From positions 59,798-123,797 of the forward strand of contig CAVCEE010000007.1 of the NCBI GenBank assembly GCA_963601185.1: a stretch of 64,000 bases of DNA, in the 5' to 3' direction. The first letter of the stretch is position 1; the number at the start of each line of letters is the position of its first letter. Made by a program: the position numbers and the translations under genes. Below, in pieces: positions 43,702 through 52,545 of the stretch. The DNA comes from Limisoma sp963601185 (GTDB lineage Bacteria > Bacteroidota > Bacteroidia > Bacteroidales > Muribaculaceae). The notes under the pieces are model-generated. The model saw only the letters and a list, made by a program, of their open reading frames with translations. It was not told the origin of the DNA and searched no databases.

Positions 43702-43723
43702 CACCTACGGCGCGCTCGTCACT
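43702..43723 (-). repeat. Dispersed element, end fragment (copy 5)
   Basis: CACCTACGGCGCGCTCGTCA matches the ends of the copies at 14503 and 20983. Only the terminal segment is present. Confidence 0.6.
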
Positions 43724-43746
43724 CAAAAGAGGATTTCGCCGATTGG

Positions 43747-44184
43747 CTATCGCTTGCGGCGGAAAAAGGAGGTCATAAGTGCGGCGCACTCATCGGCGAG
43801 GATGCCGCCTTCGGTCTTTGTTTTGGGGTGAAACGGCCGTGGACAGTAGGTGTGGTAACCTCGCTTGATGTCGGCTGCGCCGTAGACAATCCTGCCAATC
43901 TGGCTCCACGCCAATGCGCCGGCGCACATCAGGCATGGCTCGACGGTGACGTAGAGGGTGCAGTCGGGGAGGTACTTGCCGCCAAGATAGGACGCAGCAG
44001 CAGTGATGGCTTGCATCTCCGCGTGGGCGGTGCAGTCGGTGAGCGTTTCGGTGAGGTTGTGTGCCCGGGCAATCACCTGATTGCCGCACACAATCACTGC
44101 GCCCACAGGCACTTCGTCGTCGTCGAATGCGTGTTGCGCCTCGGCGATAGCCATACGCATAAATCTCTCGTCGTCGGTAGTCAT
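43747..44184 (-). CDS. tadA: tRNA adenosine(34) deaminase
   Basis: A 145-residue cytidine-deaminase-fold enzyme: HAE (His54, Glu56 as proton shuttle) and PCLMC (Cys84, Cys87) bind the zinc, and the VPVGAVIV and GHN-like ARAHNL elements are in place. It deaminates A34 to inosine in tRNA-Arg (ACG). It is the last gene of a five-gene minus-strand operon and starts 2 bases after the PorE-like stop. Confidence 0.92.
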   Translation of the reverse strand: MTTDDERFMRMAIAEAQHAFDDDEVPVGAVIVCGNQVIARAHNLTETLTDCTAHAEMQAITAAASYLGGKYLPDCTLYVTVEPCLMCAGALAWSQIGRIVYGAADIKRGYHTYCPRPFHPKTKTEGGILADECAALMTSFFRRKR

Positions 44185-44186
44185 CG

Positions 44187-46163
44187 CTATTTCATATTGT
44201 AGGTTACCGACAGAACCGAAAATTCTGTGCGGCGGTTAATCTGGTCGGCAGCCTGTTTGTCCTCGTCAGAGAGGTTGCCAATGAACTCCTCTGTCAGGGT
44301 GTCGCCCTCGTTGAACTGCGTATAGAGCCGCGCTATGCGCTTGGTCACCGTCTTGGGCTTCGACTTACCGTAGCCGTGCGGCTGCAGTCGGTTACGGCTG
44401 ATGCCGTGCGCCACGAGATAGTCAACCACCGACTGCGCGCGTCGGTTGGAGAGGTTGATGTTGTAGGCATCCGAGCCCCATCGGTCGGTGTGGGACGCCA
44501 TCTCGATGGTTACGTTAGGGTTGTCGCGGAGCACCGCTATGAGTTCGTCGAGCGCTGACTTCGACTCAGGGCGGAGGTCAGCCTTGTCGTAGTCGTAGAA
44601 GATGTTTTCCACCACCGTAGGCTTGTTGATTGACGGCAGACGGAATTCAACCCAGTAACTTGCATCCTCCATCGTAGAGTCGGATGCAAACTCCTGCTTC
44701 TGGTTGAGGTAGCCCTTTGCGCCGGCGAGCATCACATAGTTCACGCCGCGCTGCAACGAGAACGAGAACGAGCCGTCGTCGCGCGCCACCGCTTTCTGGT
44801 TAGAGCCGTCGTCGCCCACGATGCGGATTACGGCATTCTTCACAGCCTCCTCGTCCTTGTCCATAACGAGACCCTCGATGGTGATTTTCACCGGGTCAAA
44901 CTGGAAACTGTAGATATGGTCGTAGCCGCGCGCATCGCCGCGGTTTGACGAGAAATATCCGTATTCGCCTTTGCCGAAAGTGATGCCGAAATCATCGCCG
45001 GCAGAGTTGATAGGGTAGCCCATGTTCTGCACGGTGTAGTGCATCTCGGCAGGGTCGCCCACCGGCGTGGCCTTGAACAGGTCGAGACCTCCCATACCCG
45101 GATGTCCGTCGGAAGCGAAATAGAAAGTTCCGTCGCTGCGCACATAAGGGAAATCGTCGTTGCCGGCAGTGTTGATGTCAGGACCGAGGTTGACGAGCGA
45201 GCCCTGGCGTTCTTTCAGCGAAATGCGCCAAATGTCCTTGCCGCCGTAGCCGCCCGGCATATCGCTCACGAAATAGAGGTATTCGCCATCCGCCGACACG
45301 GCAGGATGGCCGAACGTAGACAGAGTGTCGGCAGTGATTTCAAACTTCACTGGTGCGCTCCATTTGGCGTCGGAGCGAGATGACGTGAAAATCTCCACCG
45401 AGGTAGGAGAATTGAGTTCGCGGCGAGCCTTGGTGAGATACATAGTCTGTCCGTCGGGCGAGAACGACACGATACCCTCGTCGAGTTCGGTGTTGAGTTC
45501 GCCCTCCACCGCCTCCGGGCGTTCCCACTCGCCGCGCTCGTTTTTCTTCGAGAAGAAAATGTCGGCATTTTTCATACCCGTGATTTCGCTCTTCTTGTCG
45601 CCGGTGGCCTTTTCTGTGGTCGACGTATAGTAAATCTGGTCGGCGTCAGCGCCGAGAAACATCGGGCAGAAGTCGGCGCGGCGCGAGTTGAAGAGTTTAG
45701 CCTGCTTCACCTCGTAGCGCGAGCCTCGGGCGCGGATGTCCTGAGCCGTGCGGCAGCCTTCTGCGCCGATGATGGCGAGGCTGTCGTCGGGACAGTAGTC
45801 GAGATATTTGTCGTAGGATTTCAGAGCCGCCGTGTATTTGCCGTCGGCGTGCAGAGCCTGCGCCAGCATCAGGTGGGCAGTGCTGTCGGGATATTCATAG
45901 CGCAGGGCGTTCTGGAAGGCAGCCGAGGCGCGTGCCGACATATTGAGCAGACGGTAGCAGCGACCCATCTTGAAAGCCACCTCGCCGCGCAGCGGGCGTT
46001 CCTCCTTTTTGCGCAGTTTGTTGTAGACCTTCTTGTAGGTCACCGACGCATCGTAGTATTCGCCGCGGGCGAACTGCGCATCGGCTTCGCTCAGTTTGGG
46101 CGTGCGGCAACCGGCTGCAGCCACGAGCAACAGGCACGCTATGATATATACGGCATTCTTCAT
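44187..46163 (-). CDS. PorE-like T9SS lipoprotein (TPR, beta-propeller, CRD and OmpA domains)
   Basis: A 658-residue lipoprotein (lipobox AAGC, Cys19). Domains in order: TPR repeats (about 25-140), a WD40/PD40-like propeller (about 155-420, with DEGIVSFSPDGQTMYLTKA and YFASDGHPGMGGLDLF), a carboxypeptidase-regulatory-like domain (about 428-510), and an OmpA C-terminal peptidoglycan-binding domain (about 520-658, with NIFYDYDKADLRPESKSALDEL and SHTDRWGSDAYNINLSNRRAQSV). This order is that of PorE (PG1058) of P. gingivalis, which ties the T9SS to the cell wall. It fits the T9SS tails on the proteins at 106 and 3348. Other OmpA proteins share parts of this layout, so the symbol is withheld. Confidence 0.8.
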   Translation of the reverse strand: MKNAVYIIACLLLVAAAGCRTPKLSEADAQFARGEYYDASVTYKKVYNKLRKKEERPLRGEVAFKMGRCYRLLNMSARASAAFQNALRYEYPDSTAHLMLAQALHADGKYTAALKSYDKYLDYCPDDSLAIIGAEGCRTAQDIRARGSRYEVKQAKLFNSRRADFCPMFLGADADQIYYTSTTEKATGDKKSEITGMKNADIFFSKKNERGEWERPEAVEGELNTELDEGIVSFSPDGQTMYLTKARRELNSPTSVEIFTSSRSDAKWSAPVKFEITADTLSTFGHPAVSADGEYLYFVSDMPGGYGGKDIWRISLKERQGSLVNLGPDINTAGNDDFPYVRSDGTFYFASDGHPGMGGLDLFKATPVGDPAEMHYTVQNMGYPINSAGDDFGITFGKGEYGYFSSNRGDARGYDHIYSFQFDPVKITIEGLVMDKDEEAVKNAVIRIVGDDGSNQKAVARDDGSFSFSLQRGVNYVMLAGAKGYLNQKQEFASDSTMEDASYWVEFRLPSINKPTVVENIFYDYDKADLRPESKSALDELIAVLRDNPNVTIEMASHTDRWGSDAYNINLSNRRAQSVVDYLVAHGISRNRLQPHGYGKSKPKTVTKRIARLYTQFNEGDTLTEEFIGNLSDEDKQAADQINRRTEFSVLSVTYNMK

Positions 46164-46192
46164 ACAAGTAAATAACGTTACACCAGTGCGTT

Positions 46193-47203
46193 TTATTGTT
46201 TCAGGTCGCTGAAGCGGTGCAGTCGGTGCAGGTTGTAGTCCACGATGATGTTGCGGTCGCTGTAGGGAAACGACTTGAGCACGTTCTCAGCAGGGCGCAC
46301 GCTGTCGTAGCGGCTTTTCTGCCGGCGGTAGTCGTTGTGGGCGCGGATTATGGCGCGAGCGTTGGCAAAGTCGCACTTGGCGAGAAACACGAAGAATGCG
46401 AGGGTGTCGTAGAGACGACGGACGAAGAGCATACGCCGTCCGTCCTTCGCCGGGAGGTTCTTGTAGAGAAGAAACAGGTTGTTGCGGAAGTTGAGGTAGG
46501 TTTTCCGAGGGTTGGAAGCCGGCAGACTGCCGCCGCCGAGGTGGAAGACCACGCTCTGCGGCACCACCTTGATGGCGCGTCCGCGCTGGTGCAACCGCCA
46601 GCACAGGTCGATTTCCTCCATGTGGGCGAAAAAGTCCTTGTCGAGGCCGCCGGCAGCGATATAGTCGTCGGTGCGGATGACGAGGGCAGCACCGGTAGCC
46701 CAAAAAATGTCCACTACGTCGTTGTATTGGCCGTTGTCTTCCTCCACGGTGTCGAAGATGCGTCCGCGGCAGAAAGGATATCCGTGCTTGTCGAGAAATC
46801 CCCCCGACGCACCGGCATATTCGAAGTGAGAGCGGCGAGTGTCGCTGATGATTTTCGGCTGACAGGCAGCCACTTCGGGATGGCTCTCAAGATAGTCGTA
46901 GAGCGGTCGCACCCAGTCGGGCGATGCAGCCACGTCGCTGTTGAGCAGCACGCTGTAGCGGTAGCCCAATTGCTTTACGGCGCGGTTGTAGCCCTCGGCA
47001 AAGCCGTAGTTGGCATCGAAATAGAGCGTTTTTACGCCTGGAAACTCCTCTTCGAGCACCTTGCGCGATTCGTCGCTGCTTCCGTTGTCCACCACCACGA
47101 TGTCGGCGATGTCGTCGCTGTTGCACTCCACCACCGACGGCAAGTAGCGCCGCAGCAGTGCCGCTCCGTTCCAGTTGAGGATCAGTATGCCTATAGGTTT
47201 CAT
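46193..47203 (-). CDS. Family 2 glycosyltransferase
   Basis: A 336-residue enzyme with a GT-A fold: ILNWNGAALL at the start, VVVDNGSSDES, the DxD-like NSDVAAS motif, and a C-terminal HMEEIDLCWRL segment typical of rhamnosyl- or related transferases. It probably acts on envelope polysaccharide at the cytoplasmic face. It lies between a lipid A acyltransferase-like gene and the PorE-like gene in one operon, which suggests an envelope function. Confidence 0.87.
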   Translation of the reverse strand: MKPIGILILNWNGAALLRRYLPSVVECNSDDIADIVVVDNGSSDESRKVLEEEFPGVKTLYFDANYGFAEGYNRAVKQLGYRYSVLLNSDVAASPDWVRPLYDYLESHPEVAACQPKIISDTRRSHFEYAGASGGFLDKHGYPFCRGRIFDTVEEDNGQYNDVVDIFWATGAALVIRTDDYIAAGGLDKDFFAHMEEIDLCWRLHQRGRAIKVVPQSVVFHLGGGSLPASNPRKTYLNFRNNLFLLYKNLPAKDGRRMLFVRRLYDTLAFFVFLAKCDFANARAIIRAHNDYRRQKSRYDSVRPAENVLKSFPYSDRNIIVDYNLHRLHRFSDLKQ

Positions 47204-47215
47204 TGGCTTGGAGTC

Positions 47216-48112
47216 TTAATGTTTAGGCCGGCGCCAACGGTTGTGCGACCATAGCCAGGCGTCGGGCTGGCGGCGTATGGTCTGTTCGAGCATTCGTGCG
47301 TAGGTGTCGGTCACGGCGTTGTCGGCGGTTGTCGAGACGTCGTCGGTGATGTGGCGTACCACCACGTGGTAATGACCTCTGCCAGTGCGCTCCACATCAG
47401 CGTAGAATGCCGCCGCCTTGAGTTTGCGCAGCAGCAGTTCGGTGCCGGAGATGAACGGCGTGGGCTGGTTGAGGAAGTCGATGACGTGGTCGCCGTCGTT
47501 GTGGCTCGGCTTCTGGTCGGAGATGAAGCCGGTGATAAACATACCGCCGCCTCGGCGGAGCGACAGCAGTGCGCGGAGCACACCGTTCTTGGGGATAGAC
47601 ACCGAATGGAAACGCTTGCGCAGTCCGAACCAGAAGCGGTCGAACCACAGATTGCGCAGGGGTCGGTAGACCTGCGAATACTCCACTTTGTCGCTGTTGA
47701 TGCCCCACAGGGTGATGGACGTGATCCACTCCCAGTTGCCGAAATGCGAGCAATATACGCCTATCGAGCGGCCTTCGCCGATAATCTTGTCAAATTGTTC
47801 GCACCCTTCAAACACCATACGGCGGCGCATCTCCTCGTCGCTGATGTGGAGCAGTTTTACGGTTTCCACAAACACGTCGGTGAAGTTGCGGTAGAAGCGG
47901 TGCATAATGGCGTGTCGCTCAGCGGCACTCTTCTCGGGGAACGATGCCTCAAGGTTTGCTTCGATGAGTCGGCGGCGATAGCGCACGATGTCGGACACCA
48001 CCCAAGCCAGCAGGTCGGAGAGCACGTAGAGAGCCTTCAGCGGCAGCAGTGCCGCTGCGTGGAGCAGAAGCCACAGGGGCGAATAGACTATGCGTTGCAA
48101 TCGGGCGTTCAT
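47216..48112 (-). CDS. Lysophospholipid/lipid A acyltransferase (LpxL/HtrB family)
   Basis: A 298-residue protein with an N-terminal membrane helix, catalytic H-X4-E in CSHFGNWEW (about 120-128), and the conserved YRPLRN and FISDQKP segments of the LpxL/HtrB group. It transfers a secondary acyl chain to lipid A at the inner membrane. Its first four bases overlap the mtaB stop (ATGA), so translation is coupled. Confidence 0.88.
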   Translation of the reverse strand: MNARLQRIVYSPLWLLLHAAALLPLKALYVLSDLLAWVVSDIVRYRRRLIEANLEASFPEKSAAERHAIMHRFYRNFTDVFVETVKLLHISDEEMRRRMVFEGCEQFDKIIGEGRSIGVYCSHFGNWEWITSITLWGINSDKVEYSQVYRPLRNLWFDRFWFGLRKRFHSVSIPKNGVLRALLSLRRGGGMFITGFISDQKPSHNDGDHVIDFLNQPTPFISGTELLLRKLKAAAFYADVERTGRGHYHVVVRHITDDVSTTADNAVTDTYARMLEQTIRRQPDAWLWSHNRWRRPKH

Positions 48113-49428
48113 AGGATTTCGGCTTTAATCAGGTCGTCGTGGCCGAGTGGCTCGACGAGGCGCACTTGCGCTATGGTGTTGGCAAGACTCGCATCGGCAG
48201 GCACAGCCACGCGCAAATAATTGTCGGTGAAACCTTTCATTAGTCCGTCGCTGTCCACGGCGTGCTCGAAGAGCACAGGGCGCACGGTGCCGAGATATTT
48301 CTCGGTGAAAGCCGCCAGTTTGCGGTCGGAGAGAGCCATCATGCGACGTGTGCGCAGATGCTTGGTGTGCTGGTCCACCACGAGCGGAATTTTGAGAGCC
48401 ATTGTGTCGGGGCGTTCGGAGTAGGAGAACACGTGCAGACGGGTGATGTCGAGGCTGTCGACAAAGGCACGCGAGTCGTCGAAAATCTCCTGCGTCTCGC
48501 CGCGCATACCCGTGATGAGGTCAACGCCGATAAATGCGTCGGGGATAAGGCGTTTGATTGCCGCAACCTTGTCGGCAAAGAGTTGTCGGTCGTAGTGGCG
48601 GCGCATAAGTTTGAGCATCTCGTCGCTGCCCGACTGCAACGGGATGTGGAAATGAGGCATAAAATGCTTCGACGAGGCGACAAACTCGATGGCCTCGTCG
48701 GTGAGCAGGTCAGGCTCAATTGATGATATGCGGTAACGCTCGATGCCCTCAACATTGTCGAGCGCACGGAGCAGGTCGATAAACTTCTCTCCAGTGTCGA
48801 AGCCAAAGTCGCCGATGTTGACGCCGGTGAGCACAATCTCCTTGCCTCCCTCAGCCACAGCCTGACGCGCCTGTGCCACGAGGTCGGCTATGAGGCCGCT
48901 GCGGCTGCGTCCGCGGGCACGCGGTATGGTGCAGTAACTGCAATAGTAGTTGCATCCGTCCTGCACCTTCAGGAAGAAGCGTGTGCGGTCGCCTCGCGAG
49001 CACGACGGGATAAACTGGCGGATGTCCTTCAGCGCAGTGATTTCCACGTGCTTCTCGTGGTCGGCAAACCAACGGTCCACGAAGTCGGCAATCTCCGCCT
49101 TCTGGTCGTTGCCCACCACGATGTCCACGCCCTCGATGTCAGCCACCTCCTCGCTGTTGAGTTGGGCGTAGCAACCGGTCACCACCATCACTGCATCGGG
49201 ATAGCGGCGCGACAGTTTGCGTATCTCCTGGCGGCATTTCTTGTTGGCAAGTTCCGTCACCGAGCAGGTGTTGACCACGCAGATGTCGGGCGTTTCGCCT
49301 GACTGTACCGGCTGTGCGCCGCGGTCGGCGAGAAGTTTGCCGATTGTTGAAGTTTCCGCAAAGTTGAGTTTGCATCCCAAGGTGTGGAAAGCAACTTTCT
49401 TATTGTCAAAAATTGTGTTGTCAATCAT
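48109..49428 (-). CDS. mtaB: tRNA t6A37 methylthiotransferase
   Basis: A 439-residue radical SAM enzyme. The N-terminal cluster cysteines are Cys19, Cys55 and Cys86, and the radical SAM motif C159-x3-C163-x2-C166 (CNYYCSYC) is intact. The TRAM-like C-terminus is short. The KLNFAET start and RARGRSRSG follow the MtaB rather than the MiaB pattern. It converts t6A37 to ms2t6A37 in tRNAs. First gene of the operon. Confidence 0.9.
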   Translation of the reverse strand: MIDNTIFDNKKVAFHTLGCKLNFAETSTIGKLLADRGAQPVQSGETPDICVVNTCSVTELANKKCRQEIRKLSRRYPDAVMVVTGCYAQLNSEEVADIEGVDIVVGNDQKAEIADFVDRWFADHEKHVEITALKDIRQFIPSCSRGDRTRFFLKVQDGCNYYCSYCTIPRARGRSRSGLIADLVAQARQAVAEGGKEIVLTGVNIGDFGFDTGEKFIDLLRALDNVEGIERYRISSIEPDLLTDEAIEFVASSKHFMPHFHIPLQSGSDEMLKLMRRHYDRQLFADKVAAIKRLIPDAFIGVDLITGMRGETQEIFDDSRAFVDSLDITRLHVFSYSERPDTMALKIPLVVDQHTKHLRTRRMMALSDRKLAAFTEKYLGTVRPVLFEHAVDSDGLMKGFTDNYLRVAVPADASLANTIAQVRLVEPLGHDDLIKAEIL

Positions 49429-49436
49429 TCTGAATG

Positions 49437-49468
49437 CAAAGATAGTGCAAGCCGAGAGAAGAGCAAAA
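49437..49468 (-). promoter_or_regulatory. Promoter of the mtaB operon, almost leaderless
   Basis: On the minus strand, TTTG (49467-49464), 19 bp, TATCTTTG (49444-49437); the last base of the -7 box is 9 bases before the ATG. A second TATCTTTG in a 17-bp repeated segment lies at 49521-49514. Confidence 0.65.
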
Positions 49469-49542
49469 CAAGTTCACTTGATTTTGCTCTTCCGAGGCGC
49501 AGCCTATCTTATCCAAAGATAGTGCAAGCCGCCTATCTTATC

Positions 49543-50961
49543 CTACTCCACTTTCATCCAGTCACTGTAGATAGGGTCGCCCTTTTTGCCGAAGCATTCG
49601 CAAGGGCGCACGGCAAAGCGGAACTCGCGTCCCTTGGGCACGTCGCCCTCGCCAAACACGCAAACCACCTCGCCCTCGCCCTCGTCCTTCGCCTCGCCGA
49701 GGTAGTAGTGGGGCGAATAGACACGCTTGCAGCAGAACGGCTTGACGGTGTCGAAGTCCAGCATCTCTGCGGTGACCTCAAAGTCGTAGGCACGGATGCC
49801 GTTGCGCTTCTTCAGTACGTTGGGAAAATGCACTGTGGTTTGCATCTGCTCTGTGCCCTTGCGGCTCTTGCCAGTGGCACGGCTTACGGTAACCTTGTCG
49901 TTTGCTGCAAATTGCGGTGCAACAGCCTGTGCGGCACGGTTGGCAAACGTCAGCGGCTTTTCGCCCGACAGTGGTATGACCCAGTTGTCGCCGAGCGGCA
50001 GGCCGTACACAAAATCGATGCGCTCAAGCGTTATGCGGTCGCCGTACACCTGCATCAGCAGACCCTGCTTGCCATCAGCCTCGTCGGCAATGGGCATCTG
50101 CGTGTCGTAGACATCCTCGATGTTCTCTCTGCCGCCCAGACCGCAGGTGTAACTCAGCGACGAGGTGCCCACGCTGGTGAATGCCCCCTGCCAGATGGTG
50201 CGCTCGTCCTGCAGGTTATGGTGTGAGTGCCCAGAGAAGGCGACGCAGTTGGGATAGTCGCTCAAGGCTTTCGTCGACTCTCCATTGTCGCGTCCCCATG
50301 CAGCAGGGCCGGAACAGGTGTTTCTGGGATGAGGGTGCTGGAAAAAGAAGAACGGCTTGTCGCCGACAAGTTGCGGTCGGTGCTTGTCGAGAAACTCCTG
50401 GATGCCTGGCGTGCCGTTCCATCCGAACCACTGTGCGCCGACAAACTTGTATCCTTTTACGTCCTTGATGTAGATTTGCTCGTATTTTTCGTGGAAATAC
50501 TTCTTCCAGTAACTTTCGCGGTGGTCGGCAATCAGTTCGGTTTTCCGTGCCGCGGCCTGCTCTTCCTTGGTGAGGAATTTGTCCATCGCGCCGTAGTCCT
50601 GTCCGTCGATGTCGTGGTTGCCGTAGACAAACAGCCGCTCCACGTGGTTGCCGTTGGGCAGTTTGTCCTTCGGAAACACCTTGGACCAAGTGTCTGCCAC
50701 TTGCTTCAACTGCCGTTCAAGACCTGTGTCAGCCATATCTCCGGCGATTATCACACCGTCAACGCCCTTGTCGCGGAAATGGCGGAATGCCTTTTCGAGA
50801 ATGGGGAGGTCGTCGCTGGTGCGCACGTGGATGTCGCTGAGCACACCGATAGTGAGCCGTGGTTTCTCCGCCACGCCAGTTGTTGCGGCAAGCGATTTGA
50901 AGTCAACGCACAGGGCGCCGGCGAGCAGAGCGCCGCCTTTAAGGAAATGTCGTCTATCCAT
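49543..50961 (-). CDS. Exported calcineurin-like metallophosphoesterase
   Basis: A 472-residue enzyme with a twin-arginine-like signal (RRHFLK, residues 3-8, then a hydrophobic stretch). It has the metal-site motifs of the family: LSDIHVRT (about 42-49), IIAGDMADT, YGNHDIDG and FSGHSHHN. It hydrolyses a phosphoester in the periplasm or outside; the substrate is unclear. The C-terminal 130 residues form an extra beta-rich domain. It is a single gene, separated from mtaB by the latter's promoter. Confidence 0.83.
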   Translation of the reverse strand: MDRRHFLKGGALLAGALCVDFKSLAATTGVAEKPRLTIGVLSDIHVRTSDDLPILEKAFRHFRDKGVDGVIIAGDMADTGLERQLKQVADTWSKVFPKDKLPNGNHVERLFVYGNHDIDGQDYGAMDKFLTKEEQAAARKTELIADHRESYWKKYFHEKYEQIYIKDVKGYKFVGAQWFGWNGTPGIQEFLDKHRPQLVGDKPFFFFQHPHPRNTCSGPAAWGRDNGESTKALSDYPNCVAFSGHSHHNLQDERTIWQGAFTSVGTSSLSYTCGLGGRENIEDVYDTQMPIADEADGKQGLLMQVYGDRITLERIDFVYGLPLGDNWVIPLSGEKPLTFANRAAQAVAPQFAANDKVTVSRATGKSRKGTEQMQTTVHFPNVLKKRNGIRAYDFEVTAEMLDFDTVKPFCCKRVYSPHYYLGEAKDEGEGEVVCVFGEGDVPKGREFRFAVRPCECFGKKGDPIYSDWMKVE

Positions 50962-51160
50962 CGGAAAAAAGAAAAATGGTTCTACGTTTTTGTGGCATAA
51001 AGATAGTGAAAAAATCGCAGCGCAGCCATTTTTTATCGGTCGGGGAGGGCGGATTGTGGCGCAAAAGTATTAACTTAGCACCGTCTGTACCTAAAAAAGC
51101 GTATGTACGGCCTTTTTTTACTAACCTGCTGTGGGAGTGCAGCAAAAAAAGAAGATTGAA

Positions 51161-52453
51161 ATGAAGAAGTGTATAGTTATTCCCGTTTTACTGTTCGGTG
51201 CAAGCACTCTGTTTGCACAGTCCAAGCAAGATACCCTTTACTACGACGCAAATTGGAAAGGCGTTGAGTCAAAGACTTTTGCCACCTATTATCGCATCGT
51301 CAGCGAAAATGCCGATGCCAATTTCGGCAAGCGCTACCGCGACTATTATGTGACGGGCGAATTGCAGTCAGAAGGTAAATACATCAGCATAGACAAGTAC
51401 GACGACTCAAAATCAGTAAAGGATGGAGAGTGGACGAACTATTACAAGTCAGGGAAAGTCGAGCAGAAAGGCCGTAAAGTCAATGGAACGGATGAGGGTG
51501 AATATACGTCGTACTATGAAAATGGACTCGTGAAACGTCACTGCACGATGAAGAACGGTAAGCCCGACGGTATCCTTACGGAATTTGACGAAACCGGCGA
51601 TGTGTGTACTCAAACGGAGATGATGAACGGCAGTCCGCTCTACGACTATTATATCCGTTCAAACAAAGACGGATACGGCGGTAAGTTCCGCATAAGCGAC
51701 AACACCCCTATCTGGGAATCGCCGTCGCAACAAGAGATGCAGACCGAGTACAGGGACGGCGCAGCGTGGCTATACTACATAAAGAACGGCTTGTTGGTGT
51801 CAATAAACAACAATCAGGTAAAGGATTACGGCAAATGGTTTCAGATATCAGTAGTCGTGTCCAACAACTCAATTGCCCCCATTGATTTTGACCCAGCCAA
51901 GATAACGTCGACGCTAAAGAAGACGAATGGCGAAGAAGTGGCAATGGAGGTGTATTCTGCGGAGAAATATATGCGGAAAGTGCAGAAAGCCCAGAACTGG
52001 AGTATGGCGCTTACCGGTATCGCAGAAGGCCTGGCTGCAGCAAGTGCCGGACATTCAAGTTCTACGACGCACTCCAACTCGTTTTATGACAGTTATTCCA
52101 GTTCCTACGGCAGTTCCCACTCTTACGACCGCGGAAAGCATTCCTACGGCAGTTATGACAACGGCAGTTCGTTCCATGGAAAAGTCTCGACCGTATCCCA
52201 CACCGATTACTATGACGGAGCGGCTGCATACCAGGCACAGGTCATTGCTTGCGACCGTATGGCCAACTACGAGAATGCCCTTCTGCAAGAAAGGGAAATA
52301 AAGCAGGAAGGATATTTGAAACGTACGACGGTGTATCCCGGACAAGCCATCTCGGGCTATATCAACATAAAGCGCAGCAAGGGCGACTCGATGTATGTGG
52401 TTGTCGACATCAACGGCGCTAAGTACGGATTTCCTTGGAGTATCGCCAAATAA
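51161..52453 (+). CDS. Secreted YwqK/MORN-like repeat protein with Ser/Tyr/Gly-rich segment
   Basis: The ATG at 51161 starts a signal peptide (MKKCIVIPVLLFGASTLFAQ); the upstream in-frame ATG would spoil it. The product has 430 residues. About 55-170 carries YwqK/MORN-like repeats (GEWTNYYKSGKVEQKG, GEYTSYYENGLVKRH, GKPDGILTEFDETG). About 300-350 is a low-complexity stretch of Ser, Tyr, His and Gly, and the C-terminus (PGQAISGYINIKRSKGDSMYVVVDING) is a beta-rich domain. Function unknown. Confidence 0.72.
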   Translation: MKKCIVIPVLLFGASTLFAQSKQDTLYYDANWKGVESKTFATYYRIVSENADANFGKRYRDYYVTGELQSEGKYISIDKYDDSKSVKDGEWTNYYKSGKVEQKGRKVNGTDEGEYTSYYENGLVKRHCTMKNGKPDGILTEFDETGDVCTQTEMMNGSPLYDYYIRSNKDGYGGKFRISDNTPIWESPSQQEMQTEYRDGAAWLYYIKNGLLVSINNNQVKDYGKWFQISVVVSNNSIAPIDFDPAKITSTLKKTNGEEVAMEVYSAEKYMRKVQKAQNWSMALTGIAEGLAAASAGHSSSTTHSNSFYDSYSSSYGSSHSYDRGKHSYGSYDNGSSFHGKVSTVSHTDYYDGAAAYQAQVIACDRMANYENALLQEREIKQEGYLKRTTVYPGQAISGYINIKRSKGDSMYVVVDINGAKYGFPWSIAK

Positions 52454-52482
52454 GACATATAACTTAATCAACAAAAACGAAA

Positions 52483-52520
52483 CCAGCGGACGTCTATCAC
52501 GACGTCCGCTGGCGGTTTTT
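52483..52520 (+). terminator. Terminator of the YwqK-like gene
   Basis: CCAGCGGACGTC / GACGTCCGCTGG perfect 12-bp stem, TATCAC loop, then CGGTTTTT. Confidence 0.85.
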
Positions 52521-52545
52521 AGAATCTGTATATTTAGGGTTTCAG

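Larger units (their letters stand above)
43422..43746. other. Convergent spacer with terminator and repeat fragment
   Basis: 325 bp. It holds the terminator at 43447-43478, then AT-rich sequence with nothing recognised, and a short remnant of the dispersed element (43702-43723) next to tadA. Confidence 0.6.

Noticed and set aside
49543..50961. Metallophosphoesterase as part of the beta-helix/TonB system
   Set aside because: It is separated from it by the YwqK-like gene on the other strand with its own terminator; no shared operon.
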